The notes under the pieces are model-generated. The model was not told where the DNA came from. It saw only the letters and a list, made by a program, of their open reading frames with translations, and made no database searches. Below are positions 46,549 through 57,575 of a stretch of DNA of 64,000 nt, one piece after another (the stretch's first letter is position 1; each line of letters opens with the position of its first letter). Both the position numbers and the translations under genes were made by a program. This stretch comes from Balneolales bacterium ANBcel1 (GTDB lineage Bacteria; Bacteroidota; Rhodothermia; Balneolales; Natronogracilivirgulaceae), in assembly GCA_029688905.1 (NCBI GenBank), contig JARULB010000008.1:124001-188000 (forward strand), given 5' to 3'.

Positions 46549-49500
46549 GAGCTTTTATGACTTTCGGGGTTAAAATTCAGGCTTTTTTCTTTCCACAAGG
46601 CGTACAGCAGCGGTACCAGCAGCAGACTCAGCACCTGGATCAGCATGCCGCCAAAAATGGGGATCGCCATCGGGATCATGATTTCCGATCCTTTTCCGGG
46701 GGAAGTGAGGATCGGCATCAGGGCAAGCAGTGTCGTACCGGTGGTCATCAGACAGGGCCGCACCCTGCGCATGCCGGCTTCGATCGCCGTTGCATACACC
46801 GTTTCCCTGTCATGCGGCCTTTTCCGCTCAAACAGCTGCTCCAGATAGGTGGCCATGACCACGCCGTTATCCACGGCGATACCGAACAAGGCCAGGAATC
46901 CGACCCAGACCGCCACACTCATATTGATCGCTCCCATCTGAAAAAATTCGCGGAGTTCCACCCCCATGACGGAGAAATTAAAAAACCAGTTTTCTCCGTA
47001 GAGCCAGAGCAGAATGAATCCTCCCGCCCAGACCAGGACAATCCCGGAAAACACAATGATGGTGACCGGCGAGGAGCGGAACTGGAAGTAGATAATCAGG
47101 AAGATGATCAATAGTGTGATCGGCAGAACCACCGACAGCCGTTCGGCCGCCCGCTGCTGATTGCGGAACTCACCTTCGAACACATAACTGATGCCGTCGG
47201 GAACATTGAGACTGCCCTCGCTGATCTGCTGATCAAAATGATCTCTCACCCGGTTGACCACATCCACCGGCGCTTCGCCCGGCTGACTGTCGAATGTGAC
47301 GTAGGCGTTTAGGAAGGTGTTCTCGCTTCGAATGTTCATCGGTCCGGTCTCGAAACGGATCTCAGCCAGCTGTCCCAGCGGTATCTGGGAACCGTCCGGG
47401 GCCGGAACCAGAATCCGTTTCATTTCGTCCGGATTGTTCCGGTATTCCCTGGCATAGCGGACCCGGAGGGGATACCGTTCACGGCCTTCCACCGTCATTC
47501 CCAGCATCTGGCCGCCAATCGCGGTGCTGATGACTTCCTGCACACTACGGATGGTCAGTCCGTGCCGTGCAATTTCCCGGCGGTCAATGTCAATTTCGAT
47601 GTACGGTTTTCCAACGACACGATCGGCAAAAACCGAAGCGGGACGCACTCCGTCCACCTCCCGAATTACCGGTTCAAGGCTGGTCGCAAACTCGTCGATG
47701 GTCTCCAGGTCGGGCCCGCTGATCCGCACACCCATATTAGCACGCATACCCGTCTGCAGCATAATCAGCCTGGTTTCAATCGGCTGAAGTTTCGGGGCGG
47801 ATGTGACCCCCGGAAGATCACCCGCGTGCAGGATCTCGGTCCAGATATCGTCCTGATCCTGGATATGATCGCGCCATTGCCGGTAATAGCGGCCACGGCG
47901 GTCCGGAATCAGGTTTCCGTCATCATCGCGGACAAACTCACCGTTTTCCACTTTGAATCGTATCCGGCGCCCGCGTTCGTCCGATTTGTATTCGCTTTTA
48001 TATATGATCACATTTTCGAACATGGAGATCGGAGCCGGATCCAGGGCCGATTCCACCCGTCCTATCTTGCCGACCACGGTCTCCACTTCGGGAATGGAGG
48101 CGATCCGCATGTCCATCTCGCGCATCATCTGCAGGGTCTCTTCTATGCCGGCGTGCGGCATGGTCGTCGGCATCAACAGAAATGAGCCTTCGTCAAGAGT
48201 CGGCATAAACTCCTGTCCCAGTCCCGGAAAACGTTCGTCGGCGGCCGACCAGAGACGGGTTTCCTGGATTTCCACACCAATCGCATTCCACCCTTTTGCC
48301 GCAAACCGGAACGTGGAGTCAAACCCTTGCCAACTCATCGCTCCAAAGATCAGGATCAGCAGGGGGATGGACAGAAAGGCGGTTTTGTGTCTCAGTGACC
48401 AGTCCAGAATACGCTCGTAGTACCTCATGAAAAGCCAGAACAGGCCGGAAATGACTCCCACCATAAGCAGTATGAAGAGCAGGCTGACCGACACCGGATT
48501 TTCGGGTCCGAGCGGCAGCCAGGTTCCGGCCAGCAGCCAGGCAACGGCCAGAAATATGATCCCGTTGTTGACCCAGGGTGACCACGGCCGGTACTCCTCC
48601 CGCCATATTCCCGTCAGGTTATTGGCGCCAAGGGCGATCAGGGCCAATCCCGCCCAGGCCAGATAAGCAAAGGCGATGACCACACCGCCGGCAATCAGTA
48701 TTCCATTCCAGATTATCCGCCACCGTTGACTGTCAATCCGCCGGGAGAACAGCCAGTGGGAGAATGCGGGAATCAGGGTGATGACGATCACCAGGGCCGC
48801 GATCAGGATGAAGGTTTTGGTGAAGGCCAGCGGCCCGAACAGACGTCCTTCCTGGGCTTCCAGCATAAAGACCGGGAGGAAGCTGACGATCGTGGTCATC
48901 AGAGCGGTAATCACAGCCGGACTCACCTCGGCGGTAGCCCGGTAAATGGTTTCCAGAAGGTTTTCCTCCGGATCTTTCTCATCGATATGCTTGAGCATGT
49001 TTTCGGTGAGGATGATCCCCATATCGACCACCGTCCCGATGGAGATCGCGATCCCGGCCAATGCCACCACATTGGCATCCACCCCGACATATTTCATCAT
49101 GATGAAACTCATGAGTACCGCAAGGGGCAACAGCGCCGAAATAATCAGCGAGGTGCGCAAATGCATCACCATAATAATGATCACAATGATGGTAATCAGA
49201 ATCTGCAGTGAGAGCGCCTCCTCCAGCGTGCCGAGCGTTTCATAAATGAGGCCGGTCCGGTCATAAAACGGCACAATCTCCACCTGTGACACGGTGCCGT
49301 CAGCCAGTTCTTTCGACGGAAGGCCGGGGGCGATGGTCTCGATCTGCTCCTTCACATTCTGGATCACCTCCAGCGGATTTTCGCCGTAGCGGGCCACAAC
49401 TACGCCGCCGACCGCTTCCGCCCCGGCTTTGTCGAGGGCGCCACGCCGCTGGGCCGGACCCATTCCCACATGGGCCACATCCCTTATGCGGATGGGCGTG

Positions 49501-50312
49501 TTATCCCTCACTGCCACGACACTCTCTTCCAGATCTTCCAGCGACTGGATATAGCCGAGTCCGCGCACCACATACTCGGCGCGGTTCATTTCGATCGTTC
49601 TTGCCCCGACATCCAGGTTGCTGCTGCGCACGGCATCTGCGATATCGGTAACGGTGACACCGGCCTCACGCATGGCGACCGGATCGATATCGACCTGATA
49701 TTCTTTTACAAAACCGCCGATACTGGCCACTTCGGCGACGCCCTCCACCCCGGAAAGCGCATAACGCACCTGGAAATCCTGAATGGAGCGGAGTTCCTGG
49801 GGATCCCATCCGCCGGTCGGGTTGCCGTCGGCATCATATCCCTCCAGCGTATACCAGAAAATCTGTCCGAGTGCCGTTGCATCGGGACCGAGGCCAGGCT
49901 GCACGCCATCCGGCAGCAGGTCGGCGGGAAGAGCATTCAGTTTTTCGAGGATTCGGGCACGACTCCAGTAGAATTCGATATGGTCTTCAAAGATGATATT
50001 AATCGATGAGAAACCGAACATCGAGTTGCTGCGGATAGTCCGTACACCCGGAATGCCCAGAAGTTGTGTGGTTAGCGGATAGGTGATCTGATCCTCGATA
50101 TCCTGCGGCGACCGGCCGGGCCACTCGGTGAAGATGATCTGCTGGTTGTCACCGATATCGGGGATGGCATCCACCGGGACCGGATCGCGGGGCAGGAAAT
50201 CGATATCCCAGTCGAACGGGGCGGTTGCGATGCCCCACCCGGCCAGGCCGAGAAACAGCAACAGGGCGATCAGTTTGTTTTCGAGAAAAAAGCGAAGAAT
50301 TCGGGATGTCAT
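46545..50312 (-). CDS. cusA: CusA-type heavy-metal RND efflux transporter
   Basis: Proton-driven inner-membrane pump for Cu(I)/Ag(I), 1255 residues, about 200 longer than E. coli CusA. The conserved motif is GTVVDMGIILTENML in TM4. Metal-site region residues lie in LMPTTMPHAGIEE and the family-typical FGKTGRAETATDP equivalent GKIGRVESALDPAP. The extra length includes several hydrophobic segments between TM6 and TM7 (WRIIWNGILIAGGVVIAFAY and WVNNGIIFLAVAWLLAGTWL). The C-terminal half holds the proton relay and EVSPAVITALMTT-type helices. It starts a three-gene operon with the channel and adaptor. Confidence 0.93.
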   Translation of the reverse strand: MTSRILRFFLENKLIALLLFLGLAGWGIATAPFDWDIDFLPRDPVPVDAIPDIGDNQQIIFTEWPGRSPQDIEDQITYPLTTQLLGIPGVRTIRSNSMFGFSSINIIFEDHIEFYWSRARILEKLNALPADLLPDGVQPGLGPDATALGQIFWYTLEGYDADGNPTGGWDPQELRSIQDFQVRYALSGVEGVAEVASIGGFVKEYQVDIDPVAMREAGVTVTDIADAVRSSNLDVGARTIEMNRAEYVVRGLGYIQSLEDLEESVVAVRDNTPIRIRDVAHVGMGPAQRRGALDKAGAEAVGGVVVARYGENPLEVIQNVKEQIETIAPGLPSKELADGTVSQVEIVPFYDRTGLIYETLGTLEEALSLQILITIIVIIIMVMHLRTSLIISALLPLAVLMSFIMMKYVGVDANVVALAGIAISIGTVVDMGIILTENMLKHIDEKDPEENLLETIYRATAEVSPAVITALMTTIVSFLPVFMLEAQEGRLFGPLAFTKTFILIAALVIVITLIPAFSHWLFSRRIDSQRWRIIWNGILIAGGVVIAFAYLAWAGLALIALGANNLTGIWREEYRPWSPWVNNGIIFLAVAWLLAGTWLPLGPENPVSVSLLFILLMVGVISGLFWLFMRYYERILDWSLRHKTAFLSIPLLILIFGAMSWQGFDSTFRFAAKGWNAIGVEIQETRLWSAADERFPGLGQEFMPTLDEGSFLLMPTTMPHAGIEETLQMMREMDMRIASIPEVETVVGKIGRVESALDPAPISMFENVIIYKSEYKSDERGRRIRFKVENGEFVRDDDGNLIPDRRGRYYRQWRDHIQDQDDIWTEILHAGDLPGVTSAPKLQPIETRLIMLQTGMRANMGVRISGPDLETIDEFATSLEPVIREVDGVRPASVFADRVVGKPYIEIDIDRREIARHGLTIRSVQEVISTAIGGQMLGMTVEGRERYPLRVRYAREYRNNPDEMKRILVPAPDGSQIPLGQLAEIRFETGPMNIRSENTFLNAYVTFDSQPGEAPVDVVNRVRDHFDQQISEGSLNVPDGISYVFEGEFRNQQRAAERLSVVLPITLLIIFLIIYFQFRSSPVTIIVFSGIVLVWAGGFILLWLYGENWFFNFSVMGVELREFFQMGAINMSVAVWVGFLALFGIAVDNGVVMATYLEQLFERKRPHDRETVYATAIEAGMRRVRPCLMTTGTTLLALMPILTSPGKGSEIMIPMAIPIFGGMLIQVLSLLLVPLLYALWKEKSLNFNPESHKSS

Positions 50313-50778
50313 AAATTCCGGTAAATTGGCTGGAGCACTTTTATTTAATTAGGCTACTGTCGGGTTACTACAATTCCAACACCTGGATCCTACCTATTGA
50401 TTCTAGTAGAAAAGCGGTGCTCTTATGGCGCTATGATAATTGCTGAGTGTGATATTCATGCTCAATAATGTTCCCCAAAAAAGGAGCACACGCATTTGCT
50501 TCATGGTCAACATGCGCGGGCAAGTTTAATCAGCACGGGCAACTCAAAGCAGGTCTGGCAATTCAGATCAGGCCGGGCAGCTCATATTTGTTCGGTCAGC
50601 TCAAAACAAAACGAGCGACAAAACCAGTCCGATCAACCAAGGGCAGTTCGAACTGTTTAAAAACCGTGTGGAAAGGGCCGCCTGATGCGACAATATCCTG
50701 ACAGCCGCAGGAGGATCTGAATGCCTGTAGGCAGATTTCATCAGCAGACAGGGAGGGCTTCTGCTGAGGGTATGGTTT
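50313..50778 (-). promoter_or_regulatory. 466-bp intergenic leader of the cusA operon
   Basis: No convincing gene is present. Besides the 19-bp array, it has an AT-rich stretch near 50340-50365 nearest the gene, where a promoter may sit. A 77-residue frame on the plus strand (50468-50701) is judged non-coding because it runs through the array. Confidence 0.5.
50517..50611. repeat. Array of five degenerate 19-bp tandem units upstream of cusA
   Basis: Units begin exactly at 50517, 50536, 50555, 50574 and 50593. They read CGGGCAAGTTTAATCAGCA, CGGGCAACTCAAAGCAGGT, CTGGCAATTCAGATCAGGC, CGGGCAGCTCATATTTGTT and CGGTCAGCTCAAAACAAAA. The first ten bases are best conserved (C-G/T-G-G/T-CA-A/G-C/T-TC). 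The array lies 205-300 bases upstream of the cusA ATG. Since 19 is not a multiple of three it is not a peptide repeat; a row of protein-binding sites is likely. Confidence 0.6.
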
Positions 50779-51210
50779 TCAATTCAGGAAAACCTGGTGT
50801 TTCAGATACAGAGGGACCGATTCGGGGAGAGGTGACAAAACCGGCTTTCTATGCACTGCCGGATATTTGTTTATGTAAGAAATAAAAGAATCGGTCGTCC
50901 GGAGTCCGGATGAGAAATCACTCAGCGTGGTTACTCTATGGTGAATCTGATCACTGCCGGTACCGGGTGTGAAAAAACATCCGCAATCCATGCAGGAAAA
51001 GCACTCCGCATGGTCACACGAGGACGGGTCTTTATCGGAAGCCGTATGCGCGGTGTCAGTTCCGCTTTGGTTCTCTCCGGAGATGGGGCAGCAGCCGGAG
51101 GTCTCCTCGCGTTCGAGATGCCCATTCATCAACGAACAGTCGGCCGATGCCAGAAAATCCAGGGGGAGGATCATCAAGGCGATTATCAGAAACGCCTGGA
51201 AGGTCCACAT
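50779..51210 (-). CDS. Cys-rich secreted protein of the copper island
   Basis: Exported protein of 143 residues, start 51210 chosen because it gives a signal peptide (FQAFLIIALMILPLDFLASADC). The mature part contains GCCPISGENQ, CDHAECFSCMDCGCFF in a tight Cys-rich run, then a polar C-terminus ending YLKHQVFLN. Eight or more Cys plus two His in a short stretch suggest metal binding, presumably periplasmic. No family name is assigned. It lies between the CopZ-like chaperone and the cusA operon. Confidence 0.7.
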   Translation of the reverse strand: MWTFQAFLIIALMILPLDFLASADCSLMNGHLEREETSGCCPISGENQSGTDTAHTASDKDPSSCDHAECFSCMDCGCFFTPGTGSDQIHHRVTTLSDFSSGLRTTDSFISYINKYPAVHRKPVLSPLPESVPLYLKHQVFLN

Positions 51211-51346
51211 GCGGTGTACCGATCCGGTACTTCCCAATGGACCGTTATGCCGGGATTCTGGTTCTGACGAAATCCGATATGTGTGCGGATAGCTCACAAT
51301 TACTGTATGACGTCGAATTTTTGAATATTCAGGAGTGCACCGGGCA

Positions 51347-51562
51347 TCACGGCTCCACTTTCTCAACAACACGATAGCCGGCGCCTGCAACAATTGAGGC
51401 GACGTCCTGAGTCGGAAGTGAATGGGTTATTTCAGCAATGCCCCGTTCGTGATCGACCCGGGCATCACTGACACCGTCGGCCTGCATCAAGGCGCTGTGT
51501 ACCGTTCCGGCACAGCCGCTGCAACTCATTCCTTCCACGCGGAAGATCTCCTTTTTTTCCAT
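51347..51562 (-). CDS. copZ: HMA-domain copper chaperone, CopZ-like
   Basis: Cytoplasmic metal chaperone of 71 residues, one heavy-metal-associated domain. The CxxC is C14/C17 in GMSCSGCAG. It is expected to hand Cu(I) to the CopA N-domain. The gene lies after copA and the 24-residue peptide, in the same direction. Confidence 0.92.
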   Translation of the reverse strand: MEKKEIFRVEGMSCSGCAGTVHSALMQADGVSDARVDHERGIAEITHSLPTQDVASIVAGAGYRVVEKVEP

Positions 51563-51600
51563 ATTCGTTCAAATCATGTTCGTCGTTCTTGTCACCCGCC

Positions 51601-51675
51601 TCATCCGGTCAAAAAGACGATGACGATTGCCATGAAAATCATGACTGCCGCAATGCGATTTTTCCAACGCTTCAT
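51601..51675 (-). CDS. 24-residue single-helix membrane peptide
   Basis: Too short for ordinary gene finders. Reads MKRWKNRIAAVMIFMAIVIV then FLTG: a basic N-terminus and one membrane helix, with the ribosome-binding site GGGGAAAAGGGA in front. Its ATG overlaps the TGA of an eight-codon frame (ATG at 51699). It lies 38 bases before the CopZ-like gene. The basic-then-hydrophobic layout and the spacing support a real micro-protein, possibly a partner or regulator of a copper ATPase. Confidence 0.5.
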   Translation of the reverse strand: MKRWKNRIAAVMIFMAIVIVFLTG

Positions 51676-51895
51676 TCCCTTTTCCCCGATTCATTCATGA
51701 TGTTGAAAGTTCGTGGATAAGTAATGAATTCTTTTAACATTTTCAACCTCTCATTTGCAACTGTTACACCGGATATATGAAACTTTCATCAAACAGCGAG
51801 CCCTGTCAAAGTTTTTTAAACTTTTTAGAAATCCGTTCAAGGGATATTATTCTTGCAGGCCATTTATTAAGAATCACTAATGTTATTGTGGATAA

Positions 51896-54379
51896 TTACA
51901 TTTTCCTGATACGCAGGCTGTTGGCTACCACGCTCACCGAGCTCATGCCCATTGCAAAGGCGGCGAACATGGGACTGAGCAGACCGGCGGCGGCCAGCGG
52001 TATGCCGAGCGAATTGTAAACAAACGCCCAGAAAAGATTCTGACGGATGATGCGCAGGGTACCTCGCGAGAGCAACAGCGCATCCACCACTTTTTCCAGG
52101 CTTCCTCCGACAAGCGTGATGTCGGAAGAGGAGAGGGCAAGATCGGTCCCTTCCGAAAGCGCCATACCCAGGTCGGCCTGTACCAGTGCCGCGGCGTCGT
52201 TGATCCCGTCACCAACGACGGCGACCCGCTTACCCTGTTTCTGATACTGCTTCACCAGTTCCGCTTTCTGGTCCGGGAGCACTTCGGCCTCCACTCTGTC
52301 GATTCCCAGGCGTTGTGCCACTACAAGCGCGTTGCGCCGCTGGTCACCGGTAACCATAACCGTCTCAATGTCCATTGCATTCAGGCGTTTTACAACGGCC
52401 GCCGCTTCGGGGCGCACCTGGTCGGATACGGTAATGATGCCGGCGGGCTGCTGTTCCAGCCTGACCAGCAACACGGTTTCTCCCCGATCCTGGGCTTCCC
52501 GGATATGCTTCATTTGCTCATCCGTATAGGAATCAAAATTCGAACAGGATCCGATATCGATCTGCTGCCCGTTGACCCGCCCGGTGATACCGACTCCCAT
52601 GGTGGTATCAACGAAGGCCGCCTCCTGCAGCAACAGGCCTTTTGACTCGGCATGGCGAACAATGCATTCGGCAATGGGGTGATCCGACTGGCGCTCCACC
52701 GAGGCGGCAAGGGAAAGCAGCTGATCGCCATCACGGGTTGCGGAACGCTCCTTTTTATCCTGCGGGATGGTGCTGGCGTCATCCGGACTGTCGTTATCCG
52801 CGCTATCGTTGTCCGCGCTTCGGATCCGATCAAACGGAATCACCCGGGCCACCTCCATCACGCCTGTGGTCAATGTGCCCGTCTTGTCGAACATCACAGC
52901 GTCTACCTTGCGCGCTTCCTCCAGCGTTACCGCATCCTTGATGAGGATGCCTTTCTGAGCGGCGCGACCAGAGCTGACCATCAACCCTGTGGGGGTAGCG
53001 AGACCAAGCGCGCAGGGGCAGGCAATCACCAGAACCGCGACCATGTTCACCATGGCCTGAGCCGGACTCCCGGCCCAAAGCCACAGCAGGAAGGTCACCA
53101 GCGCCACAACCAGCACTACCGGAACAAATATGGATGCCACCTTGTCAACCAGGCGCTGGATGGGAGGTTTGGAGTTCTGGGCATTTCGAACGGTTTGGAT
53201 GATGCGGGCCAGGGCGGTATCGGCACCAACATGGGATGTGATCATCTCAAAGGAGGCAGAGGTATTGCGGGTGCCGCCGGTCACCCGGTCTCCGGTCTTT
53301 TTTTCAACCGGCATGCTCTCCCCGGTCATCATCGACTCATCGACGCTCGGAAATCCGGAAACCACGTTTCCGTCGACCGGAATCTGCTCCCAGGCTTTTA
53401 CCAGCAGCCTCTCTTTTTCACTAACTTCGCTGACCGGGACGGTTTCGATCCGACTTCCATTCATGCGATGCGCTTTTTGCGGAGCCAGCTCCAGAAGTCC
53501 GGTGATGGCGTCTCTGCCTCTGTGCCGGGCCCGTTCCTCCATCCACTTGCCCAGCAGGATGAGTGCGATAATTATCGCGGCGGTTTCGAAATAAACCTCA
53601 TCGGGCTGGACCATGCCACCTTCGCGGCCAAAAAACACGGCATAGGTACTGAACAGAAAGGCGGCGCCGGTTCCGATGGCGACCAGGCTGTTCATATCGG
53701 CCGTCATGTGCTGCATGGAGCGCCAGGCTCCGGTAAAGAACGATGACCCTGCATAAAAAAGGATGACGGCCGTCAGCATCATCTGCAGAATATTCCATGT
53801 CTGAAGGTGTCCGGCCACCCAGTTGTGCCATGCGGGAACCGCCATCGGACCCATATCCATCAGAAATACCAGTGCTGCAAGTGGCAATGCCACCCAAAAA
53901 CGCTTTTTGAAACGCGATACGGTCGAGGCCGGGAATCGGGTTGGAGCCTGTTTATCAGAGCCGTCACGGGACTTTTCGCCGGAGATGTTGCCGGCCTCGT
54001 CAACGGTCGCGTCTGACCGGGTCGCCGCACGAACGGGTCCTTGGCCGAATTCCTGCAAAGGCCTGGCAGAAAACCCGGCTTTTTCCACAACCCTGATCAT
54101 CTCGCTGAGATCCGTATTGCTGCTTTCCACCCTGGCCTCGGAACTTGCCAGGGAAACATCCGCCTTTGCAACGCCATCCACAGTTTTCAAAGCCCGCTCC
54201 ACATTAGCTACGCAGGAAGCGCAGCTCATACCTTCGACCTGAAGAGTCAGTGTCTGAACCTCCCTGTTACCCAAATCTCCAGTGGAACGCTTCCCGGATT
54301 CGGCCGGATTGCCATGCTTGTCCGCTGCAGCAGTCGGGGTACCGTCGTTTTTTTTCTCATCCGTATTCATGGAACTCAA
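51896..54379 (-). CDS. copA: Cu(I)-exporting P-type ATPase CopA
   Basis: Inner-membrane Cu(I) exporter, 827 residues. One N-terminal HMA domain has C53/C56 in [10 protein letters not shown], preceded by about 40 polar residues. The membrane metal site is CPC at 454-456 in [22 protein letters not shown], the HPIAE motif and [10 protein letters not shown] follow. An additional disordered insert (about 520-545, Asp/Ser/Asn-rich) sits in the nucleotide domain. The HMA-AraC regulator precedes it at 188 bp. Confidence 0.96.
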   Translation of the reverse strand: MSSMNTDEKKNDGTPTAAADKHGNPAESGKRSTGDLGNREVQTLTLQVEGMSCASCVANVERALKTVDGVAKADVSLASSEARVESSNTDLSEMIRVVEKAGFSARPLQEFGQGPVRAATRSDATVDEAGNISGEKSRDGSDKQAPTRFPASTVSRFKKRFWVALPLAALVFLMDMGPMAVPAWHNWVAGHLQTWNILQMMLTAVILFYAGSSFFTGAWRSMQHMTADMNSLVAIGTGAAFLFSTYAVFFGREGGMVQPDEVYFETAAIIIALILLGKWMEERARHRGRDAITGLLELAPQKAHRMNGSRIETVPVSEVSEKERLLVKAWEQIPVDGNVVSGFPSVDESMMTGESMPVEKKTGDRVTGGTRNTSASFEMITSHVGADTALARIIQTVRNAQNSKPPIQRLVDKVASIFVPVVLVVALVTFLLWLWAGSPAQAMVNMVAVLVIACPCALGLATPTGLMVSSGRAAQKGILIKDAVTLEEARKVDAVMFDKTGTLTTGVMEVARVIPFDRIRSADNDSADNDSPDDASTIPQDKKERSATRDGDQLLSLAASVERQSDHPIAECIVRHAESKGLLLQEAAFVDTTMGVGITGRVNGQQIDIGSCSNFDSYTDEQMKHIREAQDRGETVLLVRLEQQPAGIITVSDQVRPEAAAVVKRLNAMDIETVMVTGDQRRNALVVAQRLGIDRVEAEVLPDQKAELVKQYQKQGKRVAVVGDGINDAAALVQADLGMALSEGTDLALSSSDITLVGGSLEKVVDALLLSRGTLRIIRQNLFWAFVYNSLGIPLAAAGLLSPMFAAFAMGMSSVSVVANSLRIRKM

Positions 54380-54567
54380 CTAACGTAGTAATGCGTGGAA
54401 AACTCAGGTTGCAGCCAAAAGGTACATATTGGTGGAGAAGCGAGTGTTACATGATCACCCGGAAATGTTACAAAATTTTGACGAACCCATGAAAGACGGC
54501 CGGATCTGACATGCCGTATAGCAGGAAGGGTGATGGCGGCAAGAAAGGGAGCGGGACCCATCCACCC

Positions 54568-55194
54568 CTAAATTTCATCCAGTTTCATCCGGGGCGATCC
54601 GCTATTCTGTCTGTATTCTGAAACCGGAGAACCCGTTATGGCTCTGAATTGGGAGGAAAGATGCTGAACGCTGCTGTATCCCAGTTGCCAGGCGATTTCA
54701 CTGAGGGTTCGGTCGCCATGAGCTAGCATCTCCTTAACCCGTTCAATACGCAGCCGTATCAGGTATTTTTCAATTGTCAAACCCTCCGATGCGGAAAAAG
54801 CGCGGCTTATGGTGGGATAGGACCTATGCAATTTTTCCGACAAGAATTCCGAAACCAGGGGTGGATTGCCGTGCGACTCCACCTGCCTGAGATAGGAAAT
54901 GAGCTGGGACTTGACGGCGGTAACCAGCTCCTCGCGGCGGTCTCTTGCAAGTTCGAAACCAACTTGCTTCAGGGCCTGTTCCAGCTTTTTCAGCTCCGGC
55001 TCGGCCGGTGGCGGTGAAATGGACGCCTCTCCCATTGTGAGCTTGTCGACCTGGAATCCATGCTGCCGAAGCAGCGCATCTACGGTCATGATGCAGCGGT
55101 CGCATACCATATTCTTGATCCGAAGGATCTGTTCGCCGCCCGGGGGAGTATCGCCGTCTGCGGGCCGCTTCTTATTTTGATTTCGTTGACTCAT
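54568..55194 (-). CDS. AraC-family regulator fused to an HMA-like metal domain
   Basis: Transcription factor of 208 residues. The start at 55194 gives MSQRNQNKKRPAD. The N-terminal domain carries C31/C34 in NMVCDRCIMTVDALLRQHGF, an HMA-like CxxC fold probably binding Cu(I) or Ag(I). The C-terminal AraC double HTH is at about 110-205: LSEKLHRSYPTISRAFSASE and LSEIAWQLGYSSVQHLSSQF. A direct metal sensor is inferred. It stands first in the copper island, in the same direction as all other genes. Confidence 0.9.
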   Translation of the reverse strand: MSQRNQNKKRPADGDTPPGGEQILRIKNMVCDRCIMTVDALLRQHGFQVDKLTMGEASISPPPAEPELKKLEQALKQVGFELARDRREELVTAVKSQLISYLRQVESHGNPPLVSEFLSEKLHRSYPTISRAFSASEGLTIEKYLIRLRIERVKEMLAHGDRTLSEIAWQLGYSSVQHLSSQFRAITGSPVSEYRQNSGSPRMKLDEI

Positions 55195-55387
55195 GGATTT
55201 CAAACGAAATGTCACCGGCAAATCGTACCGGCAGGTCGCATCAAAACAAAAACCAGAGCACATCTGGTTGACATGCGGTTCTAGTCCTTGGCCCGCCTTC
55301 CACACTGACAGAAACAAGTCCGTGAACCAGTAACAGTTCGGCACCCTGATAGTCGGAAATTCCAGCCGAACAGACACCGGGAAAAAA

Positions 55388-57223
<1,836 letters not shown>

Positions 57224-57503
57224 ACGCGTTCTTGATCTGTTAGTTAGTATTTCAATCTGATCGATTTATGCCTGACTCTGTTCTTCAATGCTGACTGCCA
57301 TCCGTAATAACCATTTGCAAAATAAACATGCTAATTTGACATCTCTCCTGTTCGGCACTATGATAAACCGGTTTTTCTCTTCCTTCACAACCGCTAGTCA
57401 TTAAAAAACACACTTTTGCATTGCGGTTATTTTGAGTGGCTCCGGGAATTTATAAAATACAGGGATTCCAAAAAAATAATGATTCTCTAACGAATGCCGC
57501 CCT

Positions 57504-57532
57504 TTGGTTTGGGGTTAAATCCGCTATATTTA
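57504..57532 (+). promoter_or_regulatory. Bacteroidota-type promoter for the alternative glmU
   Basis: TTG at 57504-57506 and TATATTTA at 57525-57532 are 18 bp apart, resembling the -33 TTG and -7 TAnnTTTG elements of Bacteroidota. It lies about 45 bases upstream of the ATG at 57576. The rest of this 352-bp divergent region is AT-rich without other clear sites. Confidence 0.4.
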
Positions 57533-57575
57533 ATGTCAATTCATCAGTTAATCTGACTATTAACGCCTTTTGGAT

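Noticed and set aside
50517-50611. CRISPR array
   Set aside because: Units are directly adjacent with no spacers, too degenerate, and no cas genes are present.
50468-50701. 77-residue plus-strand frame upstream of cusA
   Set aside because: Runs through the 19-bp array, has no ribosome-binding site, and 19 bp is not a coding period.
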